Positions 1 to 11,702 are shown, counted from the first letter of the stretch. The stretch is 64,000 nucleotides of DNA from Panagrolaimus kolymaensis (GCA_028622995.1 JAJQJQ010000049.1:620001-684000), one strand, 5' to 3'. Numbers and translations are program-made. The notes: generated by a model from the letters alone, not told the origin.

Positions 1-2051
1 TTAACTTTAAAGACAAACAAACGCACACAAAATAAGATTTACTACTCTTAGCCGAAGCTTGCTTACTTTTAAAATCAAGATAGTTTTTTCTTCTTCTTCC
101 TCAACGACGATAACAACAAGCTAAAAAGAAAAGAAAAAACCAACAAGAAAAGAAAAAATGAAGGTCAAAGTTTGTTGCTTTTTGTTTGTTTCGTTGAAAA
201 ACAAAACAAACAAAAAAGACTTTTAAATTTGAATTGAAAAAAAAACTTCCAAGTTTTAGAAAAACAATAAAAAATGTTTTTTACGTGAATGAATCAATTA
301 ATTTTTTTTCTCCTTTTTTTCCTGTGTTTCAGTTTTTTTTCTGCATGCGTTGGCTTAGTTACACGTTCACGTTCTCACGTTATTTTTAATACGCACGCGT
401 TTCGTGTCAAGAGTGAAATGGAAAAAAATTTTTTATCTTTCTGCAACAAATAATAAAAAACTTTTAGTTTTGGTGTTTCCAAAAATGGAAAATGAATGGA
501 AAAAAATAAAAGAAAAAAAAATGACGGAAACGAACCAAATATTGAAAGAAAAAAAAAGAGAACAGCTGTCAATAAAACGTTTTTTTTTTGCGATCCAACT
601 AAAAAATTTTAGTTTTTTTTCGTTGGATGAAAGACAAACGTAAAACTTAAAAAAAAAATTAAGGATAAGGGTTTAAATTTTTAAAATGAATGTGGACACC
701 CTAAAAACAATGAGAAAAAAATTAGTTTAGCGTTAAAAAAAGAGTAACCTTTTCTTCATCAAAAAAAAGTGAAGGAAATAAAAGAAAGGAAAAACTATTA
801 ACAACTAACAACGCTAAGTTATTATTCAATGCGCGCAGTGCACATTTTGATAATGATGAAAAGTTTTTTTGCTTGCTTGCTTCTCTACTTTGCTCTCCTG
901 TCTTTTATGTCGTCGTCCTTCCTCCTCCTGTTGCAGTTAGAAGCTAATGGTTTGAGGCTGTTAGCTAGCTGCTGCTGATTGTTTGTGAGGCAGCGGCTGT
1001 AGGGTTTTTTTTTATGGGTGTTAGAGAAGCCAAACAAAAAAACCCAAAGTCATTGTGAATGAGAAATAAAAAAAATGGAACTGTGTGACCCAAGACTGGC
1101 AGAGAAGAAAAAAAAGAAGAGATAACGAAGGATGGAGGAACGAACATTTTTTTTAAATAATGGAAGCTTGCCCTTTGTAGACAGACACCTTATTGGCTTT
1201 GGTTTTCTTGCTTGCGTGTGTGTATGTATGCTTCTTATTATTTTTATTGTAGTTTTTTTTTCTTTTTTGCTTTGAAAAAACCTATCTTTTTTTTTTATTT
1301 CCACGTGGAAAATAAAATTAACCAAGCAAAAAAAAAATTGAAAGGTGTGTAGGTAAAAAATAAATGCAGAGGTTGTTGGTGAAGGTGAGTTTTTTTTTTG
1401 TGAGTTGGACCACCATGAAAAAGAAAATGAGAAAAAGGTATTTGCTATGATCACCTAGCTTCAAGAAAGCGAAGGAAAGAAGAAAAAATAGGGTAAAAAA
1501 TATAAAATAAATAAATAAAAATTATTGTATTTTTTGATTGGAAAAACATAAAAAAAGGGAGCAAATGTCAAAAAAAAAAACAAAAGAAAAACGAGGAAGT
1601 TATGGAAGTGGCTTTGGCAGACTAATAGAGATACCTTGGGATTTATTTTGTTGGTGGTGGGCTGTAACATCAGTGACTAATCTTCAAAAAAATGGATGGA
1701 TTTACTTTTTTTTGTAATCAATTTTAGATTATTTATCATGGAGTCTAGTTTAAATAATACAATTTTTTGGAAATACAACAAAGAGTTCACGCTAATCACT
1801 CGGGATCTTTCTAAGAAAGAAATAGTTTTTTCGCATTAAAAAAATTTGATTAATTTTAATTTGACGAAATCAAAAAAAAAAGATTGGCTAATTTTTGTAC
1901 TAAGAGTCAAGTAATGGATTTTTTTTCACTTTCGAAAAGAGGATGAGTTTGGTGTCTCCAAAATCTATCAAAGCCACACCAATTTTCTACACAAGAATCA
2001 AAAAAAAAGAAAATGAGGAAAGTGGTGACGGACATAGAAAAAAAAACTTAC
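1..2051. other. A/T-rich non-coding stretch
   Basis: No convincing coding sequence. The open frames are translations of poly-A/poly-T and lack codon structure or splice-bounded similarity to any family. If the small exon at 2052-2184 is real, this could be its downstream intron, since that exon ends in a GTAAGT-type donor facing this side. Confidence 0.5.
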
Positions 2052-2184
2052 AAATAATATCTTCTTGTGAATAACCACTACGTTGTAAAATTTCCATTTG
2101 TTGTAATAATGCTGTTATCACCGATTGTGGTGGAGAAGCTACAGCAGCAGCGGTCGAGTTTCCACCACCGCCGCTGAGATCCAT
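2052..2184 (-). CDS. Possible first or internal exon of an unidentified gene
   Basis: A minus-strand exon candidate of about 44 codons. It begins at an ATG (2184) with a Gly/Ala/Ser-rich start (MDLSGGGGNS) and continues into a helical-looking stretch (ITALLQQMEILQRSGYSQED). It ends exactly at a GTAAGT donor (GT at 2051-2050). The G/C content and codon use stand out from the surrounding A/T tracts. An in-frame AG (…GATCTCAG) inside the first codons could instead be an acceptor, making it an internal exon. No later exon can be placed before the left edge of the window. The low-complexity N-terminus is the kind seen in transcription factors, but I do not recognise the family. Confidence 0.35.
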
Positions 2185-2752
2185 GAGAAGAAGTAGCCAA
2201 GTTTTCTTACTCAAACAAATAAAATAAAATATGAAGTTTTTCTTTTTGACTTTTCGAAAATTATTCAAATTTTACCATTTATTTTTTTTAATTTAAAAAT
2301 AAAAAACATTAATTCCCAAAGTTTGAGATTTATTTTGGAGATACAATTATTTCTAACTTTTTTCGATTCTTTGTTCTTTCTTTTTGACAGTTGAAACTGG
2401 CGATCTGGGTCTTCTTGAAATGATAAAATTAAATTATAAACAAAAATTTGTATAAAATAAATAAATAAATTATCGATAGAAAATAGGAGTCAATTAACAC
2501 GTTTTGGAAATTTGGTAAAATAAAATTTTTCACGACATCAAAAAAAGAAAAACAGGGTAAATAGTTAACAAAATAAATTCATATTTTTTGGGGATAAAAT
2601 TTTTATCAAAAAAATGATAAATTTTGCGAGATTCTTGTGGACAGAAAATTGAGGTTTCTAAAGACTATGTATGATTTTTGAAAAAAATATAAATGCAATT
2701 ATTTTTCTTACTTTTAAAATTTTAATGATAATTTATAGAGAGAAAAAAAGGT
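2185..2752. other. Non-coding spacer before the hAT element
   Basis: A/T-rich sequence without a supported gene. It ends at the 8-bp target-site duplicate at 2753-2760. Confidence 0.5.
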
Positions 2753-2760
2753 GTTGTGTG
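2753..2760. repeat. 8-bp target-site duplication, left (hAT copy 1)
   Basis: GTTGTGTG directly abuts the CAGTG end and is repeated exactly at 5428-5435 after the CACTG end. Confidence 0.93.
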
Positions 2761-2783
2761 CAGTGTTCTGCCTTTTCCATTTT

Positions 2784-2882
2784 ATCGCCGCCGCCGCCGC
2801 CGCCGCCGCCGGCGGCGACGTCGAAAATTTGGCGGCGCCGACGGCTGCGCCGCCGCCGCCATATCGCCGCCACGCCGCCAAA
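2784..2882. repeat. GC-rich subterminal repeat of hAT copy 1, left
   Basis: A run of GCC triplets meets a run of GGC at a GCCGGC centre, so the block is self-complementary. Further GGCGGC/GCCGCC clusters follow up to 2880. hAT elements commonly carry short subterminal motifs that bind transposase; assigning that role here is inference. Arg/Pro/Ala/Gly-rich open frames across it are artefacts of the triplet repeat. Confidence 0.75.
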
Positions 2883-2953
2883 ATAGATAAATTTTTTTCT
2901 ATATAGACACAATTCTTTAAAAAAAAGTTTATTATAACAAAAAGACAAAACAA

Positions 2954-5092
2954 TTAAAATTTAATACGGTCATCATTAAAAGATAACATACACTTTCTTT
3001 TTAAGTAAGCACTGGTTGAGTTGCATTTGTGGCCACCCGAATGAAGAGCCAGCTTTGAAAAAAAGCATTCAACACTTCCACTGGTTGCTGGAATGTTTAA
3101 AAAATGAAGGAAAAGCTTGTAAGCATTTGGAAATTTATATTGAGCGATTCTCCAATAATCTTTTGACAATTTTGAAGAATGAATACGGATATCCTTGTAA
3201 TAATTTCCAAACTCTTCCAATAAGCTTTCTTGCGTGTTTTCATTATTTTGCGAATCAAGAATCAAATTTTGATCAAAGCCGAAGATTGAATTGTTTTTTG
3301 ATTGAACTTGGGATGATACTGGTACAGGTGAAAGTGTTGTTTTTGGAAGCTAAAAAAACAAAGTTGTAACTGCTCAAGCAAATAAACGTGAAAACATACA
3401 TGAGCAAATAAAACAGGCAACATTTCAGCAAATTCAGCTTCATTTACTAAATGAGCAACCGCGGGATCAAATATTCCAGCAATGCGAAATTTGATATTGT
3501 ACTTTTCGTCGTTTACATCAAGTATATACCCAAATCTGGATGAAATTCTTTCGCTTAAACCAATTGATACAAAGCTATTTTGATCCTAAAATGCAATTGG
3601 TTAAAGGAAATGATAAAAAATAATGCTTACTTCGAGAATATTTACCAAATGGTGCAGTCCGTAATAAACCAAAGAAATTGTAGGGTAGTTTTGGCCTTGA
3701 AGTTTATCGGTGAATAATTTGATTGGCTTTGTAGCAGCAACAACTTTTTGTAGTAATTCCATATTTGATAAAGAAACAAATGGCCACCTTTGACGAGTAC
3801 ATATTATTGAAACATCAGAATGCACTTCAAGAAACCTTTCATATGTAGTAAAAACGGACGACCAACGAGTTATAACAGGAGCAAGCAAAGATTTGTCTGA
3901 TGACTTTTTGAGAGCAGAAGTTGCGTTATGAGAATGCCTGAATCTGTTAATTACTGCCATGACTTCCTATAAAATAATTTTAGTTACGGCATTAATATTC
4001 TTATAAACAAACTTTATGTAAAATCTTTAATGAGATATCATTGGAAAGAACATCTTTGAGTACCAACTGAAGCGTATGCGCAATACATTTTTGTTGTTTA
4101 TAAACGTAAAATTCTTCAATTTCATGTGCTTCTTCAAAACAATCTTCTAATTCATTAACGATATTTCCTCCATCATCAGCGACATTCTCTTCATTATCAG
4201 ACGTCATTTCTTCATCCTCACCAGTATTTTCTTGTTCTCTTTCAGCTCCATCAGAACATTCAGCATCATCGCTTTCTTCAGCATTAGTAGCTTCATCATC
4301 AATGGTTACAAGTTTAGTCATATTCCTAAAATGAAAAAGGATTTTTTTAACAATATTAATTAATGAAACCATACTTAAAAGTTCTTATCATATTGGCCGC
4401 ACCATCAGTTACAACTGCAACAATATCATCCCAGCAAAGGTCAAATTCCATTAGAACTTCGTCCATAACCAGACCAATGTAAGCGGATGTATGTGCTTCA
4501 GTTAGTTCTTTAAGATCCAAAGCAAGTACCTTGACGGAGCAATCAGTTTTATCAATATACGATGCCATAATTCCCAGAAAACTATTCTTCATTGATTTTG
4601 TTGTTGCAATATCGATTATTAGCGAAAGATGGCCCTTCATTTCTTGTAATTTTTCTTTGATTGATTTCTTACAGCTACTTAGCTTTCTATTCATTAATTT
4701 CAACAGCTTTCGATATGACGGTAATTTAAAGTTCGGAATTTTTTTGGTGAAATTCTATAATAACATACAAAAGCATAAAAATTTGCAAAAATAAAAAAAC
4801 AAACTTTAAAGTGCTTATTGTTAACTAAATGAAGCGAGAATGTTGAAGTTGCCGCAAACATAATAAAGCTATCCATACATCTTGAACTTGATACAACAGG
4901 GAATCCTAAAGGATTTTCACATAATTGCTTTGGTTCGTCTTCACATTGTAACTTTTCATATTCATCAGGATGTCTTCTTTGCAAATGTCTTGCAAGGTCA
5001 CTTGCTTTTTTTTGAGAAATAGCCTTTCGGCACCATTTGCATATACCATTCTCGAAACATTTACGAAATTTGCTATCTTTAGGTTGAGACAT
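2954..5092 (-). CDS. hAT-family transposase, intact, six exons
   Basis: Exons on the minus strand: 5092-4805, 4754-4375, 4325-4013, 3966-3631, 3585-3400 and 3349-2954. They sum to 1899 nt (632 aa plus stop), and all phases agree. Introns are about 45-54 bp with GT donors and TATAG/TTTTAG acceptors. Exon 1 carries a BED-type zinc finger (ICKWC…ARHLQRRHP). Exon 2 has the region with the second catalytic aspartate (VVTDGAANM). Exon 3 has an acidic insert followed by the family motif CIAHTLQLVL. Exon 4 has the TRWSS motif. The last exon holds the C-terminal dimerisation segment (FLNIPATSGSVECFFSKLAL) found in hAT transposases. No internal stop or frameshift is visible, so the protein is probably functional in cut-and-paste transposition. 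Confidence 0.92.
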
Positions 5093-5309
5093 AATTTTTA
5101 CAAAAGAAATGTAAGCAAATACATAAAAATTAAAAAAAGAGAAATGAAAAGGAAAGAAAAGGTTTTTTTCTTTTACAGTAACTTTAAACATTCGTTGTGA
5201 AAAGCATCTTTTGAGCAGGAACATCAACAACTTTAAATTTTAGCTTCTAACATCGCTTTATTTATTTTTTTCAAAGATTTTTTAATATTTGGGAAACCCT
5301 TTAAAAATT

Positions 5310-5420
5310 TTGGCGGCGCAGACAAATGACGCTCGATAGTCGCCGCCGCCGCCGCCGCCGCCGCCGGCGGCGGCGGCGCCGATTTCTGCGCCGACGAGCG
5401 GATGGCGGTGGCGGCGACAC
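5310..5420. repeat. GC-rich subterminal repeat of hAT copy 1, right
   Basis: A second CCG/CGG block with the same layout (a GCC run meeting a GGC run, plus satellite GGCGGC clusters) next to the right terminal repeat. It mirrors the left block. Confidence 0.75.
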
Positions 5421-5427
5421 AACACTG

Positions 5428-5435
5428 GTTGTGTG
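5428..5435. repeat. 8-bp target-site duplication, right (hAT copy 1)
   Basis: GTTGTGTG, an exact match to 2753-2760. Confidence 0.93.
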
Positions 5436-7315
5436 TGTGGCACTTTTTCCAAGCTGTTAATTTTAAATAATCGAGAAAGTTGAGTTTCTAAGTATGAATG
5501 AAATAATAATAATTATGGCTCATGACCCCACTAAACAAAAAAATCAGCTGACTTTCTTTATGTGTTTTTTTTTGTGTTTTAATAATTGCATACAGCAAAC
5601 AAAAAAATAAATAGCAGGCTTTAAGAATTTTTAAAGATTGAAATTATTGGAAAAAAACTTTTCTGATTTTTCGTTTCAAGTTTCTAAGTGACCGTTTTAC
5701 ATTTTAATAATTTTTTAGGATCGTATGGCTTTTAAAATTTATGTGAAAACAAAAAACTTAAAATTTTTTTCAATTATCGATTCTCCTTTTTTTAAATACA
5801 AAAAACGTTCCTAAAAAAATTAGAAATATAAAAATAAACTAATCTTCTAAAACCCTTTACACATGTTTTTTTTAATGTTTCAAACTATAAAGAAAATTAA
5901 AAGAAAACAAAGTATTACCAAGACTACTATTTTTTTTAAACTAAATACTACGTTTATGTGTGCGTCATTTAGTACAAATGCTCAAGCTCACTCACACAGG
6001 AAGTTCAAAAGCTCATGGGCTCTCATAAACACAAAAGCTCATAGGCGTGCTTAATGACGAGCCCCTTAAATAAAAACAAAATAAATGAAAGCTAGAAGAA
6101 AAAAAAGTAGGCGAGAAAATAAATAGAAAAAGTAAGCTAATTATTAATTTTATGTTTTCATGTATTTTTCTCCAAAAGCTTAAGAAATGTTTATATTTTT
6201 TAACATTTATCTTGCATGAAATTACAAAATGATTTTACCGTAATTTCTTTTAACTTTAATTAAGATAAATTTATAAGATTTTCTACTGATCACAAAATTT
6301 AGAAAATGATGCAACTTGGCTGCGAGATTCCACAAAATGAGGTAATTTCGCGGCAAATGACAATTTTAAAACTAAAAAAAAAACAGACATGAAACTAATA
6401 ATATTAAAATTAATCGGTAGTTTTTCATTTTTATAAGAAAATGACATGAAATTGTCAGGTGAAATTCGTCCACTGTGGCTGCAGTAATAAATAATAAATA
6501 ATAAATACATATTTATTACTCAAGGATGGTGAAGTTTAAAAAAAAAAGAGGTACCTCAAATTCTCAAATTTCCATATTTCTTATTCGTAGAAAACAAAAA
6601 TTTATGTGAAAGCAGAATATTTAAATATGTAATGAGAAATAAGAAAAGACACAGGTGAAATGTCTTAAAATTTGGAACTAAATTAAATAAAAAAATTTGA
6701 GTCATACTGTGAAATAATTTATAACAAGCAAAAGTTACCATAAGTAAAAATGGGAAAAAGAAAAATTAGAAATTGCAGCAAAAATTCATAAATCTTGGAA
6801 CATATAAGAGATCTGCAGATAATAAGTTTTTTTGCTTTAAAAATAAGAGCAAATTTCTACGAAAAAATAAGTTTCAAAATGAAAAATCTTTGCTTTTTTT
6901 CATAACTTTGTTTTAGAATCAATTCATTGATAAAATTTACCAATGGCAACAGCTAAATGGCAGAAAAAAAAGTTACTGTGGTTGTTTTTTGCAAGAAAAC
7001 TAAAAGCAAAAAAAACAATCCCATAAAAAGACGAAAAAAAAAAAAAACGTTTGCTATAAGGAAAATAATGAAGAAGCTGCAAAAAAAGAATTCTATCGAA
7101 TATAATATATTTTTTTAATGAACTTTTGAACCCACTTTTTTGCTCCCTCACACACCAACGAAAAAAAATAAAAGAAGAGAAAATAAAGACTAATGATTCA
7201 TTATTTTTTGATTGGGTTCAAACGAATAAAAAATGCTGGCAGTTAGTTAATGGATAAATTATTTATGAGTGAGAGAAATGGAATAAGGAAAAATAAGAAA
7301 ATGAGTAAAAAACTA
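5436..7315. other. Non-coding intergenic sequence
   Basis: A/T-rich with no spliceable coding sequence found. A short direct repeat of the type AAAAGCTCATGGG/AAAAGCTCATAGG lies near 6007-6045. It ends at the TA that precedes the CACTG inverted repeat at 7316. Confidence 0.5.
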
Positions 7316-7336
7316 CACTGAAAAAAAAAGGAGTAC
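7316..7336 (+). repeat. Left terminal inverted repeat of the 4.8-kb element
   Basis: CACTG, nine A residues, then GGAGTAC. It pairs with 12104-12123. Confidence 0.82.
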
Positions 7337-7657
7337 ATATATTTAACACCAAAAAGGGAAAGAAAAAAAGGAATGAATTTCGCTCCTTTTGGTTTGGATT
7401 TCATAAGGATAGCAATTTTTTTTGGTGTACTTTCAAATTTTTAACACCGTTTTGGAGTAAGCAAAACATTGACACCTTTTCTAACCTTTTCAACCCAAAA
7501 GCAAAAAAGCACTTTGAAGAATCCCCATTTTTTTACCAATTTTAATAGAAATTAGGCTTTTACACACAAAGTTGTTTTTCGATAAGTTTATTAATTAAAA
7601 TCGACATATTACACAAAAAATTACAATCAAACAAAGAATCGACAGGTTAATGACAGA

Positions 7658-8842
7658 TTATTGAGGAATACGGAAAGCGACTGCAAAAGTGACGGAAACA
7701 GGATGTGTGTTCGCATAGGCTTCATACATCACAAATTTCTCATCACCAAAGAACAAGGTATTGGCAAGTTTGAAGCCGTATGCATCAATACTAACCATGT
7801 AAGCATCGTCAGGAATATCATCGACAATCATCGTAAGTTTTTCTTCAACAAAATCTGCACTTGCCTAAAACAAAGGGTTTATTGGAATTACTTAAATCTA
7901 AAAAACTTACTTCGAAAAAGTTGATGAAATCGTTGTGCTCTGGCATATTATTAACGACAAGTGTTAAAGTTTCAAATTTTAAGCTTGATTGATGTTTTAG
8001 ATCCATAGCATGTTTCAAATTGTGACCAAATGTTGAATCTTTCCATCCACGAGTATCAGCGACAAGTGTTTCAAGTAGTTTACCATGAAGGTGTTCTTTG
8101 AGTTTAATCATATCGACATTTGGTGATTGACAATTACGGATATAAAGCTTTTTACAATTTATCGTCGATATTTCACACATCTTGTAAAACTGATATCTGC
8201 TCCAGATACCCTCGACAATTACCTAAATATAAAAATAAGAATCTCAATATAAGAAGTTAAGAGCTTACCGTAATGGGACCATTAATGAAGAATCGATGCC
8301 ACCAAGCAGGATTGTCAAGTGCAGCATTTACTCGACATTTAGAATCGATAAAAAATGTTTGTGCTGGCCGGCAGAGGAGAAGAGCTTCTTCTAAATCGTC
8401 ATAAACAACCAAACGATTTTGACCAGATTCAAAATTGAGAAGTATTGCACTATCGAAGATTGTGAGCTTGTAAACCTTATCGGCATTTGAAGTATCATGC
8501 TATTGTAATTTGCTTTTGACGAGTTGTTCTTGGTTTTCTTCGCTATCAAATATAATCATTGTACCAAGTTTTTGTCGCGAATTAAAAACTGTGTCCTTTT
8601 TCAAGAGAATTTTATGCTAAAAGATTGAATATATCACTTTGAGTTAATGAAATAGTACTTACCAAATATCTATTAGCCACAAGATCGTCATGTTTTGCAG
8701 CGACAGATGGACGAGTAATAACATCGTCAGTATCATTCTTATTGACGAGTTCATCAAACAATCTATCGGCAATTATTTTAATAGCGAAAAGTTCATCGGC
8801 AAATTGCCATCTTGGTGTTATCAGCCATTCATCTAAGAACAT
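7658..8842 (-). pseudogene. Unidentified four-exon gene with an in-frame amber codon
   Basis: Exons on the minus strand: 8842-8663, 8616-8269, 8222-7911 and 7864-7658. They sum to 1047 nt with every intron in phase 0, 45-50 bp long and with GTAAGT/GTAAGC donors. The frame is open for 348 codons except for one TAG at 8502-8500 in exon 2. The reading frame and composition are gene-like on both sides of it, so it looks like a recent CAG-to-TAG type change, or a true 98-codon truncation. A TTCTTAG overlaps the chosen start ATG, so an upstream exon is possible. I recognise no domain. The middle (NPAWWHRFFINGPI) and the LRR-like spacing are loosely like nematode F-box family C-termini, a weak impression only. 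It is divergently paired with the gene at 9394. Confidence 0.6.
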
Positions 8843-8953
8843 AAAAAAATGTCAAACTGATTGAAAAATGAAAGTACGATCAACAAAAAAGATGCAAAAT
8901 ATTTCGTTGCTAAACATACAGTAACAATCGCTTCAAGAAAAATAATGGCGCGA

Positions 8954-9078
8954 GTTTTAAAAAAGTGGGAGCGCTCCACCAAAAAATATTTAGTTGTTTT
9001 AAAAAAGTGGGAGCGCTCCACCAAAAAATATTTAGTTGTTTTAAAAAAGTGGGAGCGCTGCACCAAAAAATATTTTCG
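8954..9078. repeat. Three tandem 42-bp repeats with a palindromic core
   Basis: Copies start at 8954, 8996 and 9038, exactly 42 bp apart. Each contains GTGGGAGCGCTCCAC, whose core GGAGCGCTCC is a perfect palindrome; the third copy has a CTCC-to-CTGC change. The block sits between the two divergent genes of the 4.8-kb element, where shared promoters and protein-binding sites would be expected. Confidence 0.9.
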
Positions 9079-9393
9079 TGAAAGAGTTTTATCGTTTTTT
9101 TCTTTTTTAAATACATGTTATAGGTTTTCTTTACTTTTAGAAACAACTCTTGATTTTCTTATACTGTTTTTTGTTAAAAAGGAAGTTTCTAACACTATTT
9201 AGGTTTCACAACGAAAGTAAGGGTACTGTACATCAGCGCTGCATGCCTTTTTTCTCTTCTTCGTTTTTTAGTCTCTTCTTCATTTTTCAAACTTTCGTCT
9301 TTTTTGCCTTGAATTTGGGAATATTTCGTGAATAAATCATTTTCGTGAATTTTTTTGCTTATATTTATTTCATTTGTTGCAGGTACTCTTACT

Positions 9394-11702
9394 ATGGCTT
9401 ATCCTCCTGCTTCCGCTGCTTCTGCTGCTACTCGTGCTACTCCGGCCATTTCCCTTGTGGAAATGCGCTGTTTCAATGCTACTCGTTCTGTTGGTTTCAA
9501 AAAGAAAACATGGTTGGTTTATCAGAACTTCCAAACTCTCGATGAAGCCGCAAGAGATGGATGTGAGAAGATGTCGATGGAATATGTCGATGAAAACTAT
9601 CGATGTTATGAACTTGTCAATGGAAATGGAAAAGAAGTGAAAGAACCTATCGATGGCATAGATTCTCTTGTGGTCTTGGGACATAACTACTTGATCATTG
9701 ATAGAAGACTTGACAATGGTGACTGTTTCTTTTTCATTTAACATTCTAAAAATATTAACCATTTGCTTTTTTAGATACAGAAATTGTCAATTCATCTCAA
9801 ATAACTGTCAAAAATGCCGCCGAAGAATGTTTAGTTTTGCCGTCTCCTTCTTTATACTCTTCAACTCCTGTCGCTCCTAGAAGATTACCTGTCAATAACT
9901 CATGTGCTGCTTCTTCTTCATCAACTTTCGATGTTACAACTGTCAATGATAAAGGTTCTTCCTATGAAAGAACTCCAAGCAGGATAAATTCTTTCTTCTC
10001 AACCCGTTCATATTCAAGACCACAGAGAGTGAGGGATTTCTTCCATGCCAATGAAAATGAAATCAATATGAAATTTTACGATTACAACCTTGTCGATCAA
10101 ATGACGTTTAAAGATGTAAGTTGATTACCAATATATCAAACGAAAAACACTGTTTTAGATCGATGTTTACAAATATGTTAAAGAAAGGGATATTGGAAGA
10201 ACTGCCGTTTATATGCTTCGAGAAAATGCCACTTCCGAACAAAAAGAAGCTGCTTTATATATTTTAAAGCCAATTGTCGCTGATATCATTGTTGCAGCTG
10301 AGAAAAGGAAAGTTTATCTTTTTAAAGTTTTAGTTGACTTCTGTTAATTTTTAGATGTCATATTTCTCGTAAAGAAAGAGAACCTTTACTCTCGATTTTC
10401 AATACTCTAACTGCCACTGACCTCTTCGATAATTTGACTCTTTCAAATGGACATGGAGACATTGATGAAACCGTCAAAAGAAAACGTCGATCTTCTTCAA
10501 CTCATCGTCCTCCTGTAAAAAGTCCGAAACTTTTTCCAACTGCCGTTGATCTAATGAAAAGAATTGACGATGTTTCTGCAGAGTTGAAAAGAATGGATAA
10601 GAATGATAAAGCAATTATCGATCTTTACAAAACTTCAACGTAAGTTACTTTTTTATCATAAGCGATGATAGAATGCCTTGTTTTAGGGATGATCGTGTAG
10701 GTTGGCTCAAAGAACTTGAAAAACGCAAGGATCTTGATCATGGACTTGTTAGTGAAATACTTGGCAAGTTTCCTCATTTCAAGCGAAATATCTCTTTGGC
10801 AAGTCTCTTTTTTTTATTATCAATCATTTATTGTTGTTTTCAGATCCATCATGATTATGTGACAAGGTATTCTAAGAAAAAGAAGTTGTCGAGTTTAGCT
10901 GAATGGTTCCGTCAATCTGTTCCTGCAATTTTCGAATATGCCGCTACACAATGTAAAGATATTGATGTACCGATTGTTCAAGATGACGGTATGTTACCTT
11001 TCTTTTGGTTTCTGTCTATTACTTTGCATATTTTAAGATGAAAAGGAACTTGTCGCTGGTCGTTTACTCGCTGAAATAATCCTTCAAAAATGTAATCGTC
11101 CAAAAGTAGCTTATGATAAACTGGTTATTGATTGCAAAGTAAGTCCTTTAACATTCGCATTAGCTTTATATCATTCCATTTCAGCGATCAAACAACCCAC
11201 AAGATGGACTTGACATTCTCGCAAAGATGCCGAAAGATAAGAAAGTTGATTTCACTGCACCTGTCATTATTGCGGTAAGACCTGTTCCTGATTTGTCGTT
11301 TTATATCGCAGCTGACAATAATCTCTTAAAGGTTGGATACTTTATATTTCTTATCTAACAATCTTTTTAGGTCGAAGGAACATTTGCCGATGCTCTTCAA
11401 TCTTTCATGGAAATGGTTTGGACCTGGTATCTCAAATACGATCCTTCAACACATGGTTTAACTTTCTTCTTCGAGACTGTTATGGGATTTGTTGATAATG
11501 ATAGCTCAAATAGAAAAAAACTATTGAAGAATCTCAATCAGCTTACAGGCTTGTTTTAATTGATCTTTTATCACTTTTTACTAACTCTTTATTTATTTTA
11601 GAAAAGCTCAATACCAGTCAAATCACCAATCCAATGGATGTTCAAGATGACGATGTTCAAGATGACGATGGTATCAAAACTTCTATGAGTCAATACTATT
11701 AA
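9394..11702 (+). CDS. Unidentified ten-exon gene of the 4.8-kb element
   Basis: Exons 9394-9718, 9775-10115, 10159-10307, 10355-10639, 10687-10798, 10844-10988, 11038-11138, 11185-11331, 11371-11548 and 11602-11702 give 1884 nt, 627 aa. A GTTGCAG acceptor at 9382 just upstream suggests a trans-splice site. To keep frame, intron 3 must start with GAAAGT instead of GT (10308), intron 5 with GCAAGT (10799) and intron 9 with GCTTGT (11549). If intron 9 is retained, the protein stops six codons later. The N-terminal ~85 residues look like a compact ubiquitin-like or PB1-like fold; then come a Ser/Thr-rich linker, a KR-rich basic patch near exon 4, and an alpha-helical C-terminus. The C-terminus (ADALQSFMEMVWTWYLKYDP) reminds me of the uncharacterised multicopy 'SAMD3-like' proteins of fish and cnidarians. 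No transposase signature is seen. Confidence 0.65.

Larger units (their letters stand above)
2761..5427 (-). mobile_element. Complete autonomous hAT transposon, copy 1
   Basis: A 2667-bp element. The left end reads CAGTGTTCTGCC and the right end, read inward, CAGTGTTGTGTC: a 12-bp imperfect terminal inverted repeat with 10 matches, starting with the CAGTG typical of hAT elements. It is flanked by an exact 8-bp duplication, GTTGTGTG, at 2753-2760 and 5428-5435, the TSD length of the hAT superfamily. Both subterminal regions are CCG/GCC-rich, in sharp contrast to the A/T-rich host. The body carries one six-exon transposase gene on the minus strand. A second copy starts at 62103 with a constant offset of 59342 bp and no indel over the roughly 1.9 kb visible, so transposition was recent. 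Confidence 0.95.

Noticed and set aside
2671..2948. Arg/Pro- and Ala/Gly-rich ORFs over the CCG triplet repeats of hAT copy 1
   Set aside because: Translations of the subterminal triplet repeat in several frames on both strands; not genes.
3016..3369. 117-codon plus-strand ORF opposite the transposase, present in both hAT copies
   Set aside because: Antisense shadow of the last transposase exon; it runs across an intron boundary of the true gene.
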